The notes under the pieces: model-generated | Database searches by the model: none | Seen by the model: the letters and a program-made list of their open reading frames with translations, nothing else | What the model was told of the DNA's origin: nothing | Shown here: positions 1 through 8,809 of the stretch, piece by piece | Layout: each line of letters opens with the position of its first letter | How positions within the stretch are numbered: the stretch's first letter is position 1 | Source of the DNA: Bacteroidota bacterium | GTDB lineage: Bacteria; Bacteroidota; Bacteroidia; Bacteroidales; JAAYUG01 | Length of the DNA: 48,749 nucleotides | Reading direction: 5' to 3' | Assembly: GCA_029571215.1 (NCBI GenBank) | Contig: JAKPTE010000031.1 | Coordinates: 1 to 48,749 of the forward strand | Position numbers and translations under genes: made by a program

Positions 1-22
1 TGGTCTTAATATAACCTTCTAA
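1..22 (+). CDS. C-terminal end of SusC-type TonB-dependent receptor (partial)
   Basis: Bases 2-22 read GLNITF followed by a TAA stop. A C-terminal aromatic residue preceded by alternating hydrophobics is typical of outer-membrane beta-barrels, and SusC-family receptors nearly always lie directly upstream of a SusD gene. The stop is 19 nt before the SusD start at 42, so the two would be cotranscribed. Only six residues are visible; the call rests on that ending and on the neighbour. Confidence 0.6.
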
Positions 23-41
23 AATTGAAAAAACTGAAATT

Positions 42-1511
42 ATGAAAACGTTGAAAATATTCCTGCTTGCATTGATTCCACTGGTCTTTTTTGCATGCAG
101 TGAAGATCTCATGGATGAGATTAACAAAGACCGGAACAACCTTGCCAATGTTGCTCCTGCCAACATGCTGCCTGATGCTATGCTGAAGACAGCATTTGAA
201 ACAACAGGAACCGACATTGCCTGGTATGCCACCGTTTATATTGAACACAGCACCGGTACCTGGGCACAATCAGCCACCGCTGATAAACGCCAGGGACAGA
301 ATGATGCCTCATTGTTTAACAACAACTGGAATGAATTGTATGACCTGCTGAATACTCTGCAGGATATCAGAACCAAGACCTCCGAAGGCGGGGATGAGCC
401 GGAAAACACCTGGGCGAGAGGGATTGCCGAAGTGCTCACTGCTTATAACCTAGGTGTTCTGACTGACATGTGGGGTGAAGTTCCCTGGACGGAAGCCTGC
501 AAAGGTTTGGAACTAATGAAGCCCAAATATGACAAGCAATCCTTTATTTACAGTGAAATTCAGCGCCTGCTGGATGAGGCTATTACGGATCTGTCCAATG
601 TCAAACCTCAGGATAGAACCCCGTCACTAGATTACATCTATGCAGGAAATGAAGCCAAGTGGATAAAAGCCGCATGGGCCCTCAAAGCAAGATACTATAT
701 CCACCTGACAGGACGCGATAATAACGCCGCCCAGAATGCCCTCGGTTGTATCAGCAAAGCTTTTGCCAGCAATGCTGACAATTTCCTGTTCGCTAAATAT
801 GAGGCCAGTGCCACCGGTGAAAATCCCTGGTATCAGTTCCTGGCCGACAGAAGCCATCTTTCTGCAGGGAAAACCCTTTTCGATCTGATGAAAGAAAGAA
901 ATGACCCGAGAATCCTTGCTTACTTCACTCCTATGGAAGAGGGAACCGACACCATTATTTCGGCTGACACATTAATAATTTATTATCCTGCCCCCAATGG
1001 AGAAGCTGGCCAAACCCAGGGTGGTACATATTCTACTTCACTTATTACCGAAAATGGCGCAACGGCTCCCACACCGCTTATGACTTATCATGAACTTAAA
1101 TTTATTGAAGCCGAAGCCAAATTCAGAACCGGAGATAATACGTGGAAAGATGCCCTTCAGGCAGCTATCCAGGCCAACTTTACTTTTCATGGTTTAACAA
1201 CCGGAGATGCCGATACATATTTTACTAATGATGTAGAACCAAGGCTAACGGCAGGTAATGAACTGAAAGAGATTCTCACCCAGAAGTATATTGCCTTCTA
1301 TGAGCATGAAGCAATAGAGGCATATAACGATTACCGCCGTACCGGTATTCCGGAAATGAAGAATCCCAACAATCTGGCGGTTAACAGAGGCTTTGTGCAT
1401 CGTTTCCCTTATGCCTTAAGTGAAACTTCTGCCAACCCTGACAATGTGCCCCAGATTGATGTTTATAAAGATAAAGTATGGTGGGCCGGAGGGAATGAAC
1501 TTGTAAAATAG
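42..1511 (+). CDS. SusD/RagB-family outer-membrane nutrient-binding lipoprotein
   Basis: This 489-residue protein starts with a lipoprotein signal peptide ending in LVFFAC (Cys 19), so it should be lipid-anchored and, as in other SusD proteins, sit on the cell surface as the lid of the SusC barrel. The segment just after the Cys (NKDRNNLANVAPANMLPDAM) and the Trp/Tyr-rich alpha-helical (TPR-like) body match the SusD-like_2 group rather than starch SusD itself. The substrate cannot be read from the sequence: SusC lies outside the window and no glycoside hydrolase follows. A strong intrinsic terminator closes the operon at 1535-1570. Confident in the family, not in the ligand. Confidence 0.92.
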   Translation: MKTLKIFLLALIPLVFFACSEDLMDEINKDRNNLANVAPANMLPDAMLKTAFETTGTDIAWYATVYIEHSTGTWAQSATADKRQGQNDASLFNNNWNELYDLLNTLQDIRTKTSEGGDEPENTWARGIAEVLTAYNLGVLTDMWGEVPWTEACKGLELMKPKYDKQSFIYSEIQRLLDEAITDLSNVKPQDRTPSLDYIYAGNEAKWIKAAWALKARYYIHLTGRDNNAAQNALGCISKAFASNADNFLFAKYEASATGENPWYQFLADRSHLSAGKTLFDLMKERNDPRILAYFTPMEEGTDTIISADTLIIYYPAPNGEAGQTQGGTYSTSLITENGATAPTPLMTYHELKFIEAEAKFRTGDNTWKDALQAAIQANFTFHGLTTGDADTYFTNDVEPRLTAGNELKEILTQKYIAFYEHEAIEAYNDYRRTGIPEMKNPNNLAVNRGFVHRFPYALSETSANPDNVPQIDVYKDKVWWAGGNELVK

Positions 1512-1534
1512 CTTATTAAATCAGGTTATATGGC

Positions 1535-1570
1535 AAAGAGGCTGTCAGAAATGACGGCCTCTTTTGTTTT
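1535..1570 (+). terminator. Rho-independent terminator of the SusCD operon
   Basis: Arms AAAGAGGC (1535-1542) and GCCTCTTT (1557-1564) extend through a T-G wobble and GTCA/TGAC to a GAAA tetraloop (1548-1551). The 3' arm runs into a T-rich tract (TTTTGTTTT). The hairpin lies 24 nt after the SusD stop. Its 3' arm overlaps the -33 element of the next gene. Confidence 0.88.
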
Positions 1571-1594
1571 GACAAATGCATTCTGTTACCTTTG
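1563..1594 (+). promoter_or_regulatory. Bacteroidota-type promoter of the YitT gene
   Basis: A -33 TTTG at 1563-1566 is followed after 20 nt by a perfect -7 box TAccTTTG at 1587-1594. Transcription would begin near 1600, only a few bases before the ATG at 1605 or 1611, so the mRNA would be nearly leaderless. This position decides the start of the downstream gene, because an upstream in-frame ATG at 1530 lies inside the terminator. Confidence 0.72.
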
Positions 1595-1604
1595 CCAAAA
1601 ACAT

Positions 1605-2519
1605 ATGTCTATGCCATTCCTTCCTGCCGAGAAACTGTTCTCCCGTTCCTGGTTTGTCAGTTATGTACTGATTCTTTGCGGTACCTTCATTCTGGCCGCG
1701 GGATTTGTTCTTTTTATCACTCCGCACCGAATCGTCCCCGGAGGGGTTTATGGTATTGCTATTGTTATCCATTACCTTACCCAGGGTATGTTTTCTTTTG
1801 CCCCTAATGGACTGCCGGTAGGAACCGTTGCGGTTTCGCTCGATATCCCGCTTATTCTCATTGGAATAAAAATTCTCGGCCCCCGGTTCGGTATCAAAAC
1901 CATTATCGGTTCCGCATTAACTGCTTTCTGGGTTGATTTTCTAACCTCCCTGTACGGTTATGAACCGCTTGTGCCTGATGATACGCTTCTTTCATCAGTC
2001 TTTGGCGGCGTATTGCTGGGAGTGGGTCTGGGGCTGATTTTCAAATCCAAAGCCACATCGGGTGGTTCCGATATTATTGCCATGATTGCGGCAAAATACA
2101 CCCGCATGCCGGTAGGCCAGCTTCTGATTATTGTCGATTCCCTGATTGTGCTTTTCGGCCTGGTGGCTTTCCGCGACTGGCGTATTCCGCTTTATTCATG
2201 GGTCGTAATTTTCATTACCGGCCGCGTTATCGACTATCTGCTCGAAGGCGCTGTGTACCATAAAAGCCTGTTCATTATCAGCGATAAATATGAGGAAATT
2301 GGGCAAAAACTGCTTTATGATCTGGGCAGGGGAGGAACTCTTCTGGCTGCTACCGGAATGTACGAGGGGAAAGAGCGAAAAATCATTTTTACCAATGTCA
2401 ATCGCCGTGAGATGATTTTGCTGCGAAGCTATATCCATTCCATCGATCCCAATGCCTTTATTACCGTTTTTGATGCCAGCGAGGTGCTGGGAGAAGGTTT
2501 CAAACCTTTAAAAGATTAA
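1605..2519 (+). CDS. YitT family membrane protein (DUF161 + DUF2179)
   Basis: An integral membrane protein of about 304 residues. The first 200 residues hold five or six hydrophobic segments with Gly-rich loops (SKATSGGSDIIA, characteristic of YitT/DUF161). The C-terminal 80 residues (SDKYEEIGQKLLYDLGRGGT through REMILLRSYIHSIDPNAFITV) are a soluble DUF2179 domain, which usually has a ferredoxin-like fold. The biochemical role of the family is not established. The start is set at 1605 (1611 is equally possible) because the promoter -7 box ends at 1594; an in-frame ATG at 1530 would put coding sequence inside the SusCD terminator. Confidence 0.85.
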   Translation: MSMPFLPAEKLFSRSWFVSYVLILCGTFILAAGFVLFITPHRIVPGGVYGIAIVIHYLTQGMFSFAPNGLPVGTVAVSLDIPLILIGIKILGPRFGIKTIIGSALTAFWVDFLTSLYGYEPLVPDDTLLSSVFGGVLLGVGLGLIFKSKATSGGSDIIAMIAAKYTRMPVGQLLIIVDSLIVLFGLVAFRDWRIPLYSWVVIFITGRVIDYLLEGAVYHKSLFIISDKYEEIGQKLLYDLGRGGTLLAATGMYEGKERKIIFTNVNRREMILLRSYIHSIDPNAFITVFDASEVLGEGFKPLKD

Positions 2520-2564
2520 CAGAAATCGGAAATCGGAAATGGGGAACCATAAAATTAATATTTT

Positions 2565-2786
2565 ATGCAGCACACAGGAAGAATACTGATCATTGCGGGT
2601 ATTGTTCTGATTTTTACCGGAATTATTCTGCTGATTACCGGTAACAAGCCGGGATGGTTAGGACATCTGCCCGGGGATATCCGCATTGAACGGGATAATT
2701 TCCGCTTTTATTTTCCTGTCACAACGTTAATAATCATTTCACTTATTCTTAATCTGATCATCTGGTTAATTCGTAAATTGCACTGA
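2565..2786 (+). CDS. DUF2905 family small membrane protein
   Basis: A 73-residue protein with two transmembrane helices (about residues 5-26 and 50-69) separated by a short polar loop containing LGHLPGDIRIERDNFRFYFP. The loop motif LPGDI.....N..FYFP is the hallmark of DUF2905, a small bacterial family of unknown function. It follows the YitT gene after 45 nt and is probably cotranscribed with it. The 45-nt spacer holds a short tandem repeat (GAAATCG units at 2522-2541). Confidence 0.83.
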   Translation: MQHTGRILIIAGIVLIFTGIILLITGNKPGWLGHLPGDIRIERDNFRFYFPVTTLIIISLILNLIIWLIRKLH

Positions 2787-2857
2787 AAACCGGATTGCAA
2801 GGACAAAATCATGGAGAGTAAACAGGGATTATAATTTATATAGAAATAGAAGATCAT

Positions 2858-3763
2858 ATGAAGCATTTTCCTAACATTCTTTTCGTTTTAATTTTCATTC
2901 TGTTTGCAGGATGTGCCGAAAGGAAAAATCAACCCCAGGAAGACAATCAGAATTCGTTGCATCTGGTTTTTATGACCGACATCCACATCCGCTACGATCT
3001 GGGCGCCCCAAAAGGTTTTCAAATGGCCATTGATACCATTAACAAGCTGAATCCGGATGCAGTGCTTACCGGAGGGGATCTGGTGATGGATGCCCTGCAG
3101 GTAACTGAAGGAAAAGCAGATAGCTTGTACAACCTCTATCTTTCCCTTGCCAAAGGGATTCATGCCACCCTTTACAACACTCCCGGAAACCATGAAATGC
3201 TGGGCTGGGAAGATGAAAAGAAGGTTTCGTTAACAAATCCTTTATCAGGTGACGGTATGTACCGGAAGAAAATTGGGTTTCCCTTTTATTCCTTTGAGCT
3301 GAAGGGATGGAAATTTTTTGTTCTTAATTCAGTGGCACACAGAGAGGGTGGATATACAGGCAGGGTGAGCGAAGAACAGCTTCGTTGGCTGAAAGAAGAG
3401 CTCAGCAAAACGGATACCCTCATGCCGCTGGTTGTTGTCACCCACATTCCCCTGCTAACGGGTTATACACAGTTTTTTAAAGGAGCAACGGCGTGCAACG
3501 AGGAAGGTCAGGTAGTAGCCAACAGCAAGGAGGTTCTGGACTTGTTTTCAGGATATAATCTGAAGCTGGTCCTTCAGGGTCATTTGCATTTTCTGGAAGA
3601 CAATTACGTTGGAGGAATTCACTTTATTACGGGCGGAGCGGTTTGTTCGGGCTGGTGGAGGCATAAGTACCACGGGCTGGAAGAAGGATTTCTGGATTTG
3701 GTTCTCACTCCTGAAAAAATCAGTTGGAAATACATTGATTATGGATGGGATCCGGAACCATAG
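2858..3763 (+). CDS. Calcineurin-like metallophosphoesterase, lipoprotein
   Basis: A 301-residue protein with a lipoprotein signal (lipobox FAGC, Cys 19), so periplasmic or outer-membrane anchored. All five metallophosphoesterase blocks are present in order: MTDIHI (Asp 41, His 43), TGGDL, PGNHE, VTHIP and GHLH. These residues bind the two catalytic metal ions. The substrate is unknown; secreted relatives hydrolyse phosphomonoesters, nucleotides or phosphodiesters. The gene ends 107 nt before the convergent LysM gene. Confidence 0.88.
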   Translation: MKHFPNILFVLIFILFAGCAERKNQPQEDNQNSLHLVFMTDIHIRYDLGAPKGFQMAIDTINKLNPDAVLTGGDLVMDALQVTEGKADSLYNLYLSLAKGIHATLYNTPGNHEMLGWEDEKKVSLTNPLSGDGMYRKKIGFPFYSFELKGWKFFVLNSVAHREGGYTGRVSEEQLRWLKEELSKTDTLMPLVVVTHIPLLTGYTQFFKGATACNEEGQVVANSKEVLDLFSGYNLKLVLQGHLHFLEDNYVGGIHFITGGAVCSGWWRHKYHGLEEGFLDLVLTPEKISWKYIDYGWDPEP

Positions 3764-3870
3764 GTGCGAAGGAACCTGATTCACGTTCAATTGATTAATC
3801 CATGTGCGGTGTTTCGTGTTGGGTTGGGGCGGAGGATTGAGTGTTTGGTTAATGGCGAACAGCGAAATCA

Positions 3871-5817
3871 TCATTCCCAAATAACAGAGGATACGGAATA
3901 ATCTTTTCCGTAAGTGACAAGATAAAGTGAATGTTTGGTATATCCTGAACAGCTTGAACTTCGAATAAAGTGATAATCACCCTGCAACCCTTTCAGATTT
4001 GGGTTAAAGCATTCCCTCAGCGATTTTCCATAGCGGAATGTCTGCGGGATGATCATGCAGGCCATATCGTATCCCATCATGGCAAAATGCATGCCTCTGC
4101 TGTTTATTTTGACCGGATAGAAGCCAAATACATTTCGAAAACGGTCAAGAAATTCTTTCGTATCCGGTTTACGGTAATCGATTAAATAGGGAGTAAAATA
4201 ATGCAGGTTAAGCTGATGGAAATAGGCAGCATCAATGCTGGGAAAGTTGTTCCATGAAGGTGAACCCAGAACCATAAACGTATAGGTCCTGGCAAGAAGT
4301 ATCAGATTACGGAGAACTTCTCCGGCATATTCTTCTCGGTCGGATAAAACAAGAACCACATTGGTGTCGACTTTCACAAGGTAGGGTTCCACGTTAGCCA
4401 GGGTAGTATCATTCTGAACGGCTTCTACAATTCTTTTTTCCGGCAGGAGATTCCTCAGCTGCATTATCGTTTTCATGGAAGCCGAGTCGGCAGAGTGAAT
4501 AACGATCAGAAGGGAATCATTCTTTTTTTTAAACCATTTCGCCCAGGAGCTAATAATGGTTTGTTGCGATGGTTCAAATGATAAAAACCGGTAAGGCAAG
4601 GAGTCATTATAATTGGTAGGGAAGACCGGAGTAATCAACGGGATGTTTTGTTGGGAACAAAACGTTTCTAGCACATTCATGCGGTTGTCAGAAACAGGAC
4701 TGATGATGACATCGGGTTTTGTCGTTTCGATGCGGGAAAGCATGGGGCCTGTGATAACAGGAGCATTGCCCAAATCACCGGCAGTTATTTTGAGGGAATA
4801 TCCTTTGTTTCGCATTTGCTGCGCACCAAGAAGGAATCCCAGGTAGTATTCGTACCAGCCATTTTTTAACAGGGTTTCCGATGCACTCCGGAATGCAAAG
4901 GAAGGGTCTGAGAGTCTGGATAAAAGGGTATCATTGATTTCTGCAATGCCTCTGTCAATATTGAACGGAAGGAGGAGGTAGAGGGAAACCGGTCCTGTGT
5001 ATAGTGGCAGAAAAGAGGAATCGCAGATACAGGTGTCCGGTAAATGGTAGAACTGCGATTCTTGAATAATGTGTATGGTGTCTGTTGAAACCGTCGGAAC
5101 TATGTTTTCCTTGACCACCGGGGCAGGTGGAAAGTTTCGTTTCGGCAACGGGATAAGAATGGTATCACCTGCTTTCAGACCTCTCCATACTGCACCTCCA
5201 TTGGCAAGAATAATTTCAGAAGGAGTGGTGTTCCAGCGACGGGAAAGGGAATAGAGTGTTTCGCCCTGGCCAACAATATACCGTGATGAGTCAATTTGTC
5301 GTCCTGAAACTCCTTCCCCTTTTTCTACTATCCCGGGAGCTGACCGGAGGATGCTTTTGGGAATTTTGAGTACCTGGTTTACCTGAATAGCACTGTATTT
5401 TACTTCCGGGTTATATTCAGCAATCTGGTCAATGGTAATACCGTAAAATTTTGCCAGCGAAAAGAGCGTTTCTCCTTTATTCACTATGTGGAAAATATAT
5501 ACCGAAGTATCACCCGGCAGCGGCTTTTCCTGCAAGGGTGCCCTTTCCGGTATTTTTAATACCATTCCTTCCTTCAGCCCCTCTTCCAGACCGGGATTTT
5601 CTTTCCTCAGTTCGGCATCGGATATATTATAAACACGGCAGAGGGTATAGAGCGTTTCTCCTTTTTGCACGGAATGGAGGTAATAGACCTTTCCATTCAA
5701 TAAAACCTTGTTGCGAGATCGCTGGACCGGCACCACCGGTTCCTGCGGAATCACATCGTGCAGGATCAATAGGGAAAGGACCAAACAGAAAAACAGGCGC
5801 ATCAGTGAGGACTTCAT
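3871..5817 (-). CDS. LysM-repeat protein with periplasmic-binding-protein-like C-terminal region
   Basis: A 648-residue exported protein with an N-terminal hydrophobic signal, followed by three LysM peptidoglycan-binding modules at about residues 46-91, 107-154 and 178-227, each with a GETLYTL, GETLFSL or GETLYSL core. Residues of about 278-560 resemble the type-1 periplasmic ligand-binding fold seen in ABC substrate-binding proteins and in the LpoA activator of peptidoglycan synthesis (PVFPTNYNDSLPYRF, VVLVLSDREEYAGEVL). A cell-wall-bound sensor or synthase activator is the likeliest role, by inference. It is the last gene of the phoH-purC-LysM operon, 11 nt after purC. Confidence 0.82.
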   Translation of the reverse strand: MKSSLMRLFFCLVLSLLILHDVIPQEPVVPVQRSRNKVLLNGKVYYLHSVQKGETLYTLCRVYNISDAELRKENPGLEEGLKEGMVLKIPERAPLQEKPLPGDTSVYIFHIVNKGETLFSLAKFYGITIDQIAEYNPEVKYSAIQVNQVLKIPKSILRSAPGIVEKGEGVSGRQIDSSRYIVGQGETLYSLSRRWNTTPSEIILANGGAVWRGLKAGDTILIPLPKRNFPPAPVVKENIVPTVSTDTIHIIQESQFYHLPDTCICDSSFLPLYTGPVSLYLLLPFNIDRGIAEINDTLLSRLSDPSFAFRSASETLLKNGWYEYYLGFLLGAQQMRNKGYSLKITAGDLGNAPVITGPMLSRIETTKPDVIISPVSDNRMNVLETFCSQQNIPLITPVFPTNYNDSLPYRFLSFEPSQQTIISSWAKWFKKKNDSLLIVIHSADSASMKTIMQLRNLLPEKRIVEAVQNDTTLANVEPYLVKVDTNVVLVLSDREEYAGEVLRNLILLARTYTFMVLGSPSWNNFPSIDAAYFHQLNLHYFTPYLIDYRKPDTKEFLDRFRNVFGFYPVKINSRGMHFAMMGYDMACMIIPQTFRYGKSLRECFNPNLKGLQGDYHFIRSSSCSGYTKHSLYLVTYGKDYSVSSVIWE

Positions 5818-5828
5818 GACTGCCGGGT

Positions 5829-6776
5829 TCAGTGAGATTCAATAAAATCAATGATATTCCGGTAAATACGTTTTTCCACGTCTGAAGTATCGGTTCGTAC
5901 GAATTTTTCTCCGGTAATACTTTCATAGAGTTCAATATACCGTTCACTTACCTGTTGAACAAATTCGTCGGTCATTTCGGGCACAGTTTGTCCTTCTTTT
6001 CCCTGAAAATTGTTTTCAATCAGCCACTGGCGCACAAACTCCTTGGAGAGCTGTTTCTGGGGCTCTCCCTTGCGGAGTCGTTCCTCATAGCCATCGGCAT
6101 AGAAATAACGGGAAGAATCGGGGGTATTGATTTCGTCAATCAGAATGATTTTATCGTCCACCTTGCCGAATTCATATTTTGTATCCACGAGGATAAGCCC
6201 TTTCCGGGCAGCCATTTCTGATCCTCTCTGGAATAGTCGATAGGTGTATTCTTCCATCAGAAGATAATCCTTTTCGCTAACCAGTCCCTGCGCAATAATT
6301 TCTTCCCTCGATATATCGAGATCATGTCCGGTTTCGGCCTTGGTGGTTGGCGTGATAATTGGTTCAGGGAATTTTTCATTTTCGCGCATTCCTTCCGGAA
6401 GTGGCACGCCGCATAGAGTTCTTTTTCCTGCCTTGTACTCCCGCCATGCGTGGCCGGTAAGGTATCCACGGATTACCATTTCAACTTTGACCGGTTGTGC
6501 CAGAAGTCCTACCATGACCATGGGATCAGGTGTTGCCAGCTTCCAGTTTGGCACAATGTCGGTCGTAGCATCCAGAAATTTGGAGGCAATCTGGTTCAGC
6601 ACCTGTCCTTTATAAGGAATGCCACGGGGTAAAACCACATCAAATGCTGAAATGCGATCGGTAACTACCATGACAAGGTATTTGTTGTCAATGGTGTATA
6701 CATCGCGCACCTTACCCACGTATTTGCCTGTCTGGCGAGGAAGGTGAAAATCTGTTTTTACTAAGGCTTCTGGCAT
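5829..6776 (-). CDS. purC: Phosphoribosylaminoimidazole-succinocarboxamide synthase
   Basis: This enzyme joins CAIR and aspartate with ATP to give SAICAR in purine biosynthesis. At 315 residues it is the longer form common in Bacteroidota and resembles yeast Ade1, against about 240 residues in E. coli. Recognisable blocks are [10 protein letters not shown] near the N-terminus, [10 protein letters not shown], the [14 protein letters not shown] segment, [10 protein letters not shown] and LVDTKYEFG. It sits between phoH and the LysM gene with 11-nt gaps on each side. Confidence 0.96.
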   Translation of the reverse strand: MPEALVKTDFHLPRQTGKYVGKVRDVYTIDNKYLVMVVTDRISAFDVVLPRGIPYKGQVLNQIASKFLDATTDIVPNWKLATPDPMVMVGLLAQPVKVEMVIRGYLTGHAWREYKAGKRTLCGVPLPEGMRENEKFPEPIITPTTKAETGHDLDISREEIIAQGLVSEKDYLLMEEYTYRLFQRGSEMAARKGLILVDTKYEFGKVDDKIILIDEINTPDSSRYFYADGYEERLRKGEPQKQLSKEFVRQWLIENNFQGKEGQTVPEMTDEFVQQVSERYIELYESITGEKFVRTDTSDVEKRIYRNIIDFIESH

Positions 6777-6787
6777 ATTCTGAAAGG

Positions 6788-7741
6788 TTAATTGTTGTCT
6801 TTCTTTTTACTGTAAGCTTCAACAATGTACTTTACCAACCGGTGGCGGATAATGTCGCGCACATCAAATTCAACGACCGAAATGCCGGGAATATTTTGCA
6901 GGAGGTTGAGGGCAACGATAAGTCCGCTGGCTGTTTTTTCCGGAAGGTCAATCTGGGTAATGTCGCCGGTTACGATAAATTTAGCGTTTTTCCCCATCCG
7001 GGTGAGGAACATTTTCAATTGATTGACTGTGGTGTTCTGGGCTTCATCGAGAATGACAAAGGCATTGCTCAGAGTGCGTCCGCGCATATAGGCAAGCGGG
7101 GCAATCTGGATGATCCCTTCTTCAAGAAGTCCGGCGAGCTTTCGTGCAGGGATCATATCGTTAAGGGCATCATAGAGTGGCTGCAGGTAGGGATCGAGTT
7201 TTTCTTTCACATCTCCGGGCAGAAATCCAAGCTTTTCACCGGCTTCGACGGCAGGCCGCGTAAGTACAATCCGCTGTACCTCCCTGTTTTTCCATGCCCT
7301 CACTGCCAATGCAATGGCTGTATATGTTTTTCCTGTACCGGCCGGGCCTATGGCAAACAAGAGATCATTGTTTCGGTATTCTTCCACCAGCTTTATCTGA
7401 TTCACCGTACGTGCCTTAATTATCCGGCCTTCATTACCATATACCAGAACATCGTCTGTTTCTGTATCGCTTTTAAGAAGCCCTCGCCCGTTTTCAAGAA
7501 CAAGTTCTTCCAGCTCTTCAATGGTCAGGCTGTTGTACTTCTGGTAATAATCGATAATGGCTTGTATTTTTTCTTCAAAACGAGACACCTCTGCATCATC
7601 GCCCATTACCCTAAGTTCATCTCCCCGTCCGATCATTCTGAGTTTTGGAAAAGCTTTTTTAAGAAATTCGAAGTGGATGTTGTTGATTCCGTAAAGAACC
7701 ACCGGATCAATGCCTTCAAGATACACAACCTTCTCCATCAT
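6788..7741 (-). CDS. PhoH family ATPase
   Basis: A 317-residue cytoplasmic P-loop ATPase. The Walker A motif [11 protein letters not shown] is at about residues 133-143, the Walker B motif VILDEAQNT at about 230-238, and sensor motif VTGDITQID follows. The N-terminal 100 residues carry a small KH-like segment usual in PhoH/PhoL proteins, which are linked to RNA metabolism in several bacteria; the molecular task remains uncertain. It is the first gene of a three-gene operon and is divergent from the SAM hydrolase gene. Two adjacent ATGs (7741 and 7738) are possible starts. Confidence 0.93.
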   Translation of the reverse strand: MMEKVVYLEGIDPVVLYGINNIHFEFLKKAFPKLRMIGRGDELRVMGDDAEVSRFEEKIQAIIDYYQKYNSLTIEELEELVLENGRGLLKSDTETDDVLVYGNEGRIIKARTVNQIKLVEEYRNNDLLFAIGPAGTGKTYTAIALAVRAWKNREVQRIVLTRPAVEAGEKLGFLPGDVKEKLDPYLQPLYDALNDMIPARKLAGLLEEGIIQIAPLAYMRGRTLSNAFVILDEAQNTTVNQLKMFLTRMGKNAKFIVTGDITQIDLPEKTASGLIVALNLLQNIPGISVVEFDVRDIIRHRLVKYIVEAYSKKKDNN

Positions 7742-7760
7742 GAATATCGGAGGGATTTAT

Positions 7761-7805
7761 TACTTTTGAGTTTTGCAAAGTAACATCATTTTTTCCATTT
7801 TTCAA
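7761..7805. promoter_or_regulatory. Overlapping divergent promoters, phoH operon / SAM hydrolase
   Basis: On the plus strand a -7 box TActTTTG is at 7761-7768. On the minus strand the box TACTTTG is at 7781-7775, with a TTG -33 at 7805-7803 about 21 nt away. The two -7 boxes are only 6 nt apart, so RNA polymerase could not occupy both promoters at once. The plus-strand box places the transcript start near 7775 and supports the GTG start at 7818. Confidence 0.6.
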
Positions 7806-7817
7806 GAAGGCAGTTTT

Positions 7818-8609
7818 GTGCCGGTGGTTACTATTATAAGTGACTGGTCGCAGGGCGATTATTACCTTGCTTCGCTCAAGGGGGCATTGCTGTCGGCGCT
7901 TGATGGAGTACCTGTTGTAGATATCATACATAGTATTTCATCCTTTCATCTGGGGGAGGCAGCCTTTGTTCTCGGAAACTCCTACCGCCGTTTTCCTTCC
8001 GGTTCAGTGCATCTGATCTGTGTTGATACTTTTCCCCAGAAAAATAAAAGATTCCTTATTGTGAAGGGCGATGGGCATTTTTTTCTCACTGCCGATAATG
8101 GGATTGCAGGCCTTCTTTTTCCGCAGGGTGGAATGGAGGTCTATGAAATCAGCTCCTTTACTGCCCTTTCGGCCTTTCCTGAGCTGGATGTCTTTGTGCC
8201 GGCAGCGGTTCATATTGTCAAAGGACTTGACCTGAATATAATTGCAGTTCCAGCCGGTAAATGGAAATCAATGGTTCCCATTCTACCGGTATATGATGAC
8301 AGAACGATTACAGGGAGTGTTGTGTACATCGATTCATACCGAAATGCAATAACCAATATTGACCGTCAGCTGTTTGATAAAGTTGGGAAAGGGCGATCAT
8401 TCGAAATAGTAGTTCAAAGCAACAGGTACCGGCTCACGCGCATTGTGAATTCCTACGATGAGATAACCAGCGGAGAGCTCATGGGTCTGTTCAATGCAGC
8501 AGGTTTTCTTGAGATTGCCATAGCGCGGGGAAACGCGGCCGATCTTCTCGGGCTGGATACTCAGTCGGTGGTTCGGGTAACGTTTTTCAACCAGGAAAAA
8601 AAAGCCTAA
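7818..8609 (+). CDS. SAM hydroxide adenosyltransferase (DUF62 / SAM hydrolase)
   Basis: A 263-residue member of the chlorinase/fluorinase-like DUF62 family. Non-halogenating members split S-adenosylmethionine with water to adenosine and methionine. The N-terminal domain begins VPVVTIISDW and contains the usual VVDIIHSISSF and HLICVDTFP blocks; the C-terminal barrel begins near VYIDSYRNAITNI. I see no reason to call it a halogenase, but the diagnostic residues were not checked by alignment. The GTG at 7818 is chosen over an upstream in-frame TTG at 7773, because family members start just before this strand and the promoter -7 box ends at 7768. Confidence 0.85.
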   Translation: MPVVTIISDWSQGDYYLASLKGALLSALDGVPVVDIIHSISSFHLGEAAFVLGNSYRRFPSGSVHLICVDTFPQKNKRFLIVKGDGHFFLTADNGIAGLLFPQGGMEVYEISSFTALSAFPELDVFVPAAVHIVKGLDLNIIAVPAGKWKSMVPILPVYDDRTITGSVVYIDSYRNAITNIDRQLFDKVGKGRSFEIVVQSNRYRLTRIVNSYDEITSGELMGLFNAAGFLEIAIARGNAADLLGLDTQSVVRVTFFNQEKKA

Positions 8610-8776
8610 TCCTGTATCTGCATCAAAATGCCGTGTTCGATTTTTCGTAAAAGAATTTTTATCTGGTCGTTAGCAAATTGAATCAAAGTATTGAACAAGG
8701 AGAATGGTACAAAAGATGCAGAAAGACAAGATTCTGTAACAATTCCGGATTTTACCATGAATTGTCTGGAATTGGA

Positions 8777-8784
8777 TATATTTG
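8777..8784 (+). promoter_or_regulatory. -7 promoter box of mazG
   Basis: TATATTTG at 8777-8784 fits TAnnTTTG, and the mazG ATG follows 25 nt later. No convincing -33 element is seen. The 200 nt between the SAM hydrolase stop and mazG hold no gene I can support. Confidence 0.5.
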
Positions 8785-8809
8785 CCCTCATTTTTTAATT
8801 TACACTGTC

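Noticed and set aside
1530-1604. N-terminal extension of the YitT gene from ATG 1530
   Set aside because: It lies within the SusCD terminator and upstream of the promoter -7 box.
6842-7783. 313-codon plus-strand open frame opposite phoH
   Set aside because: It is an antisense shadow of phoH, whose P-loop and Walker B motifs are unmistakable.
8606-8791. 61-codon minus-strand frame between the SAM hydrolase and mazG
   Set aside because: It overlaps the mazG promoter and shows no recognisable motif; the composition does not look coding.
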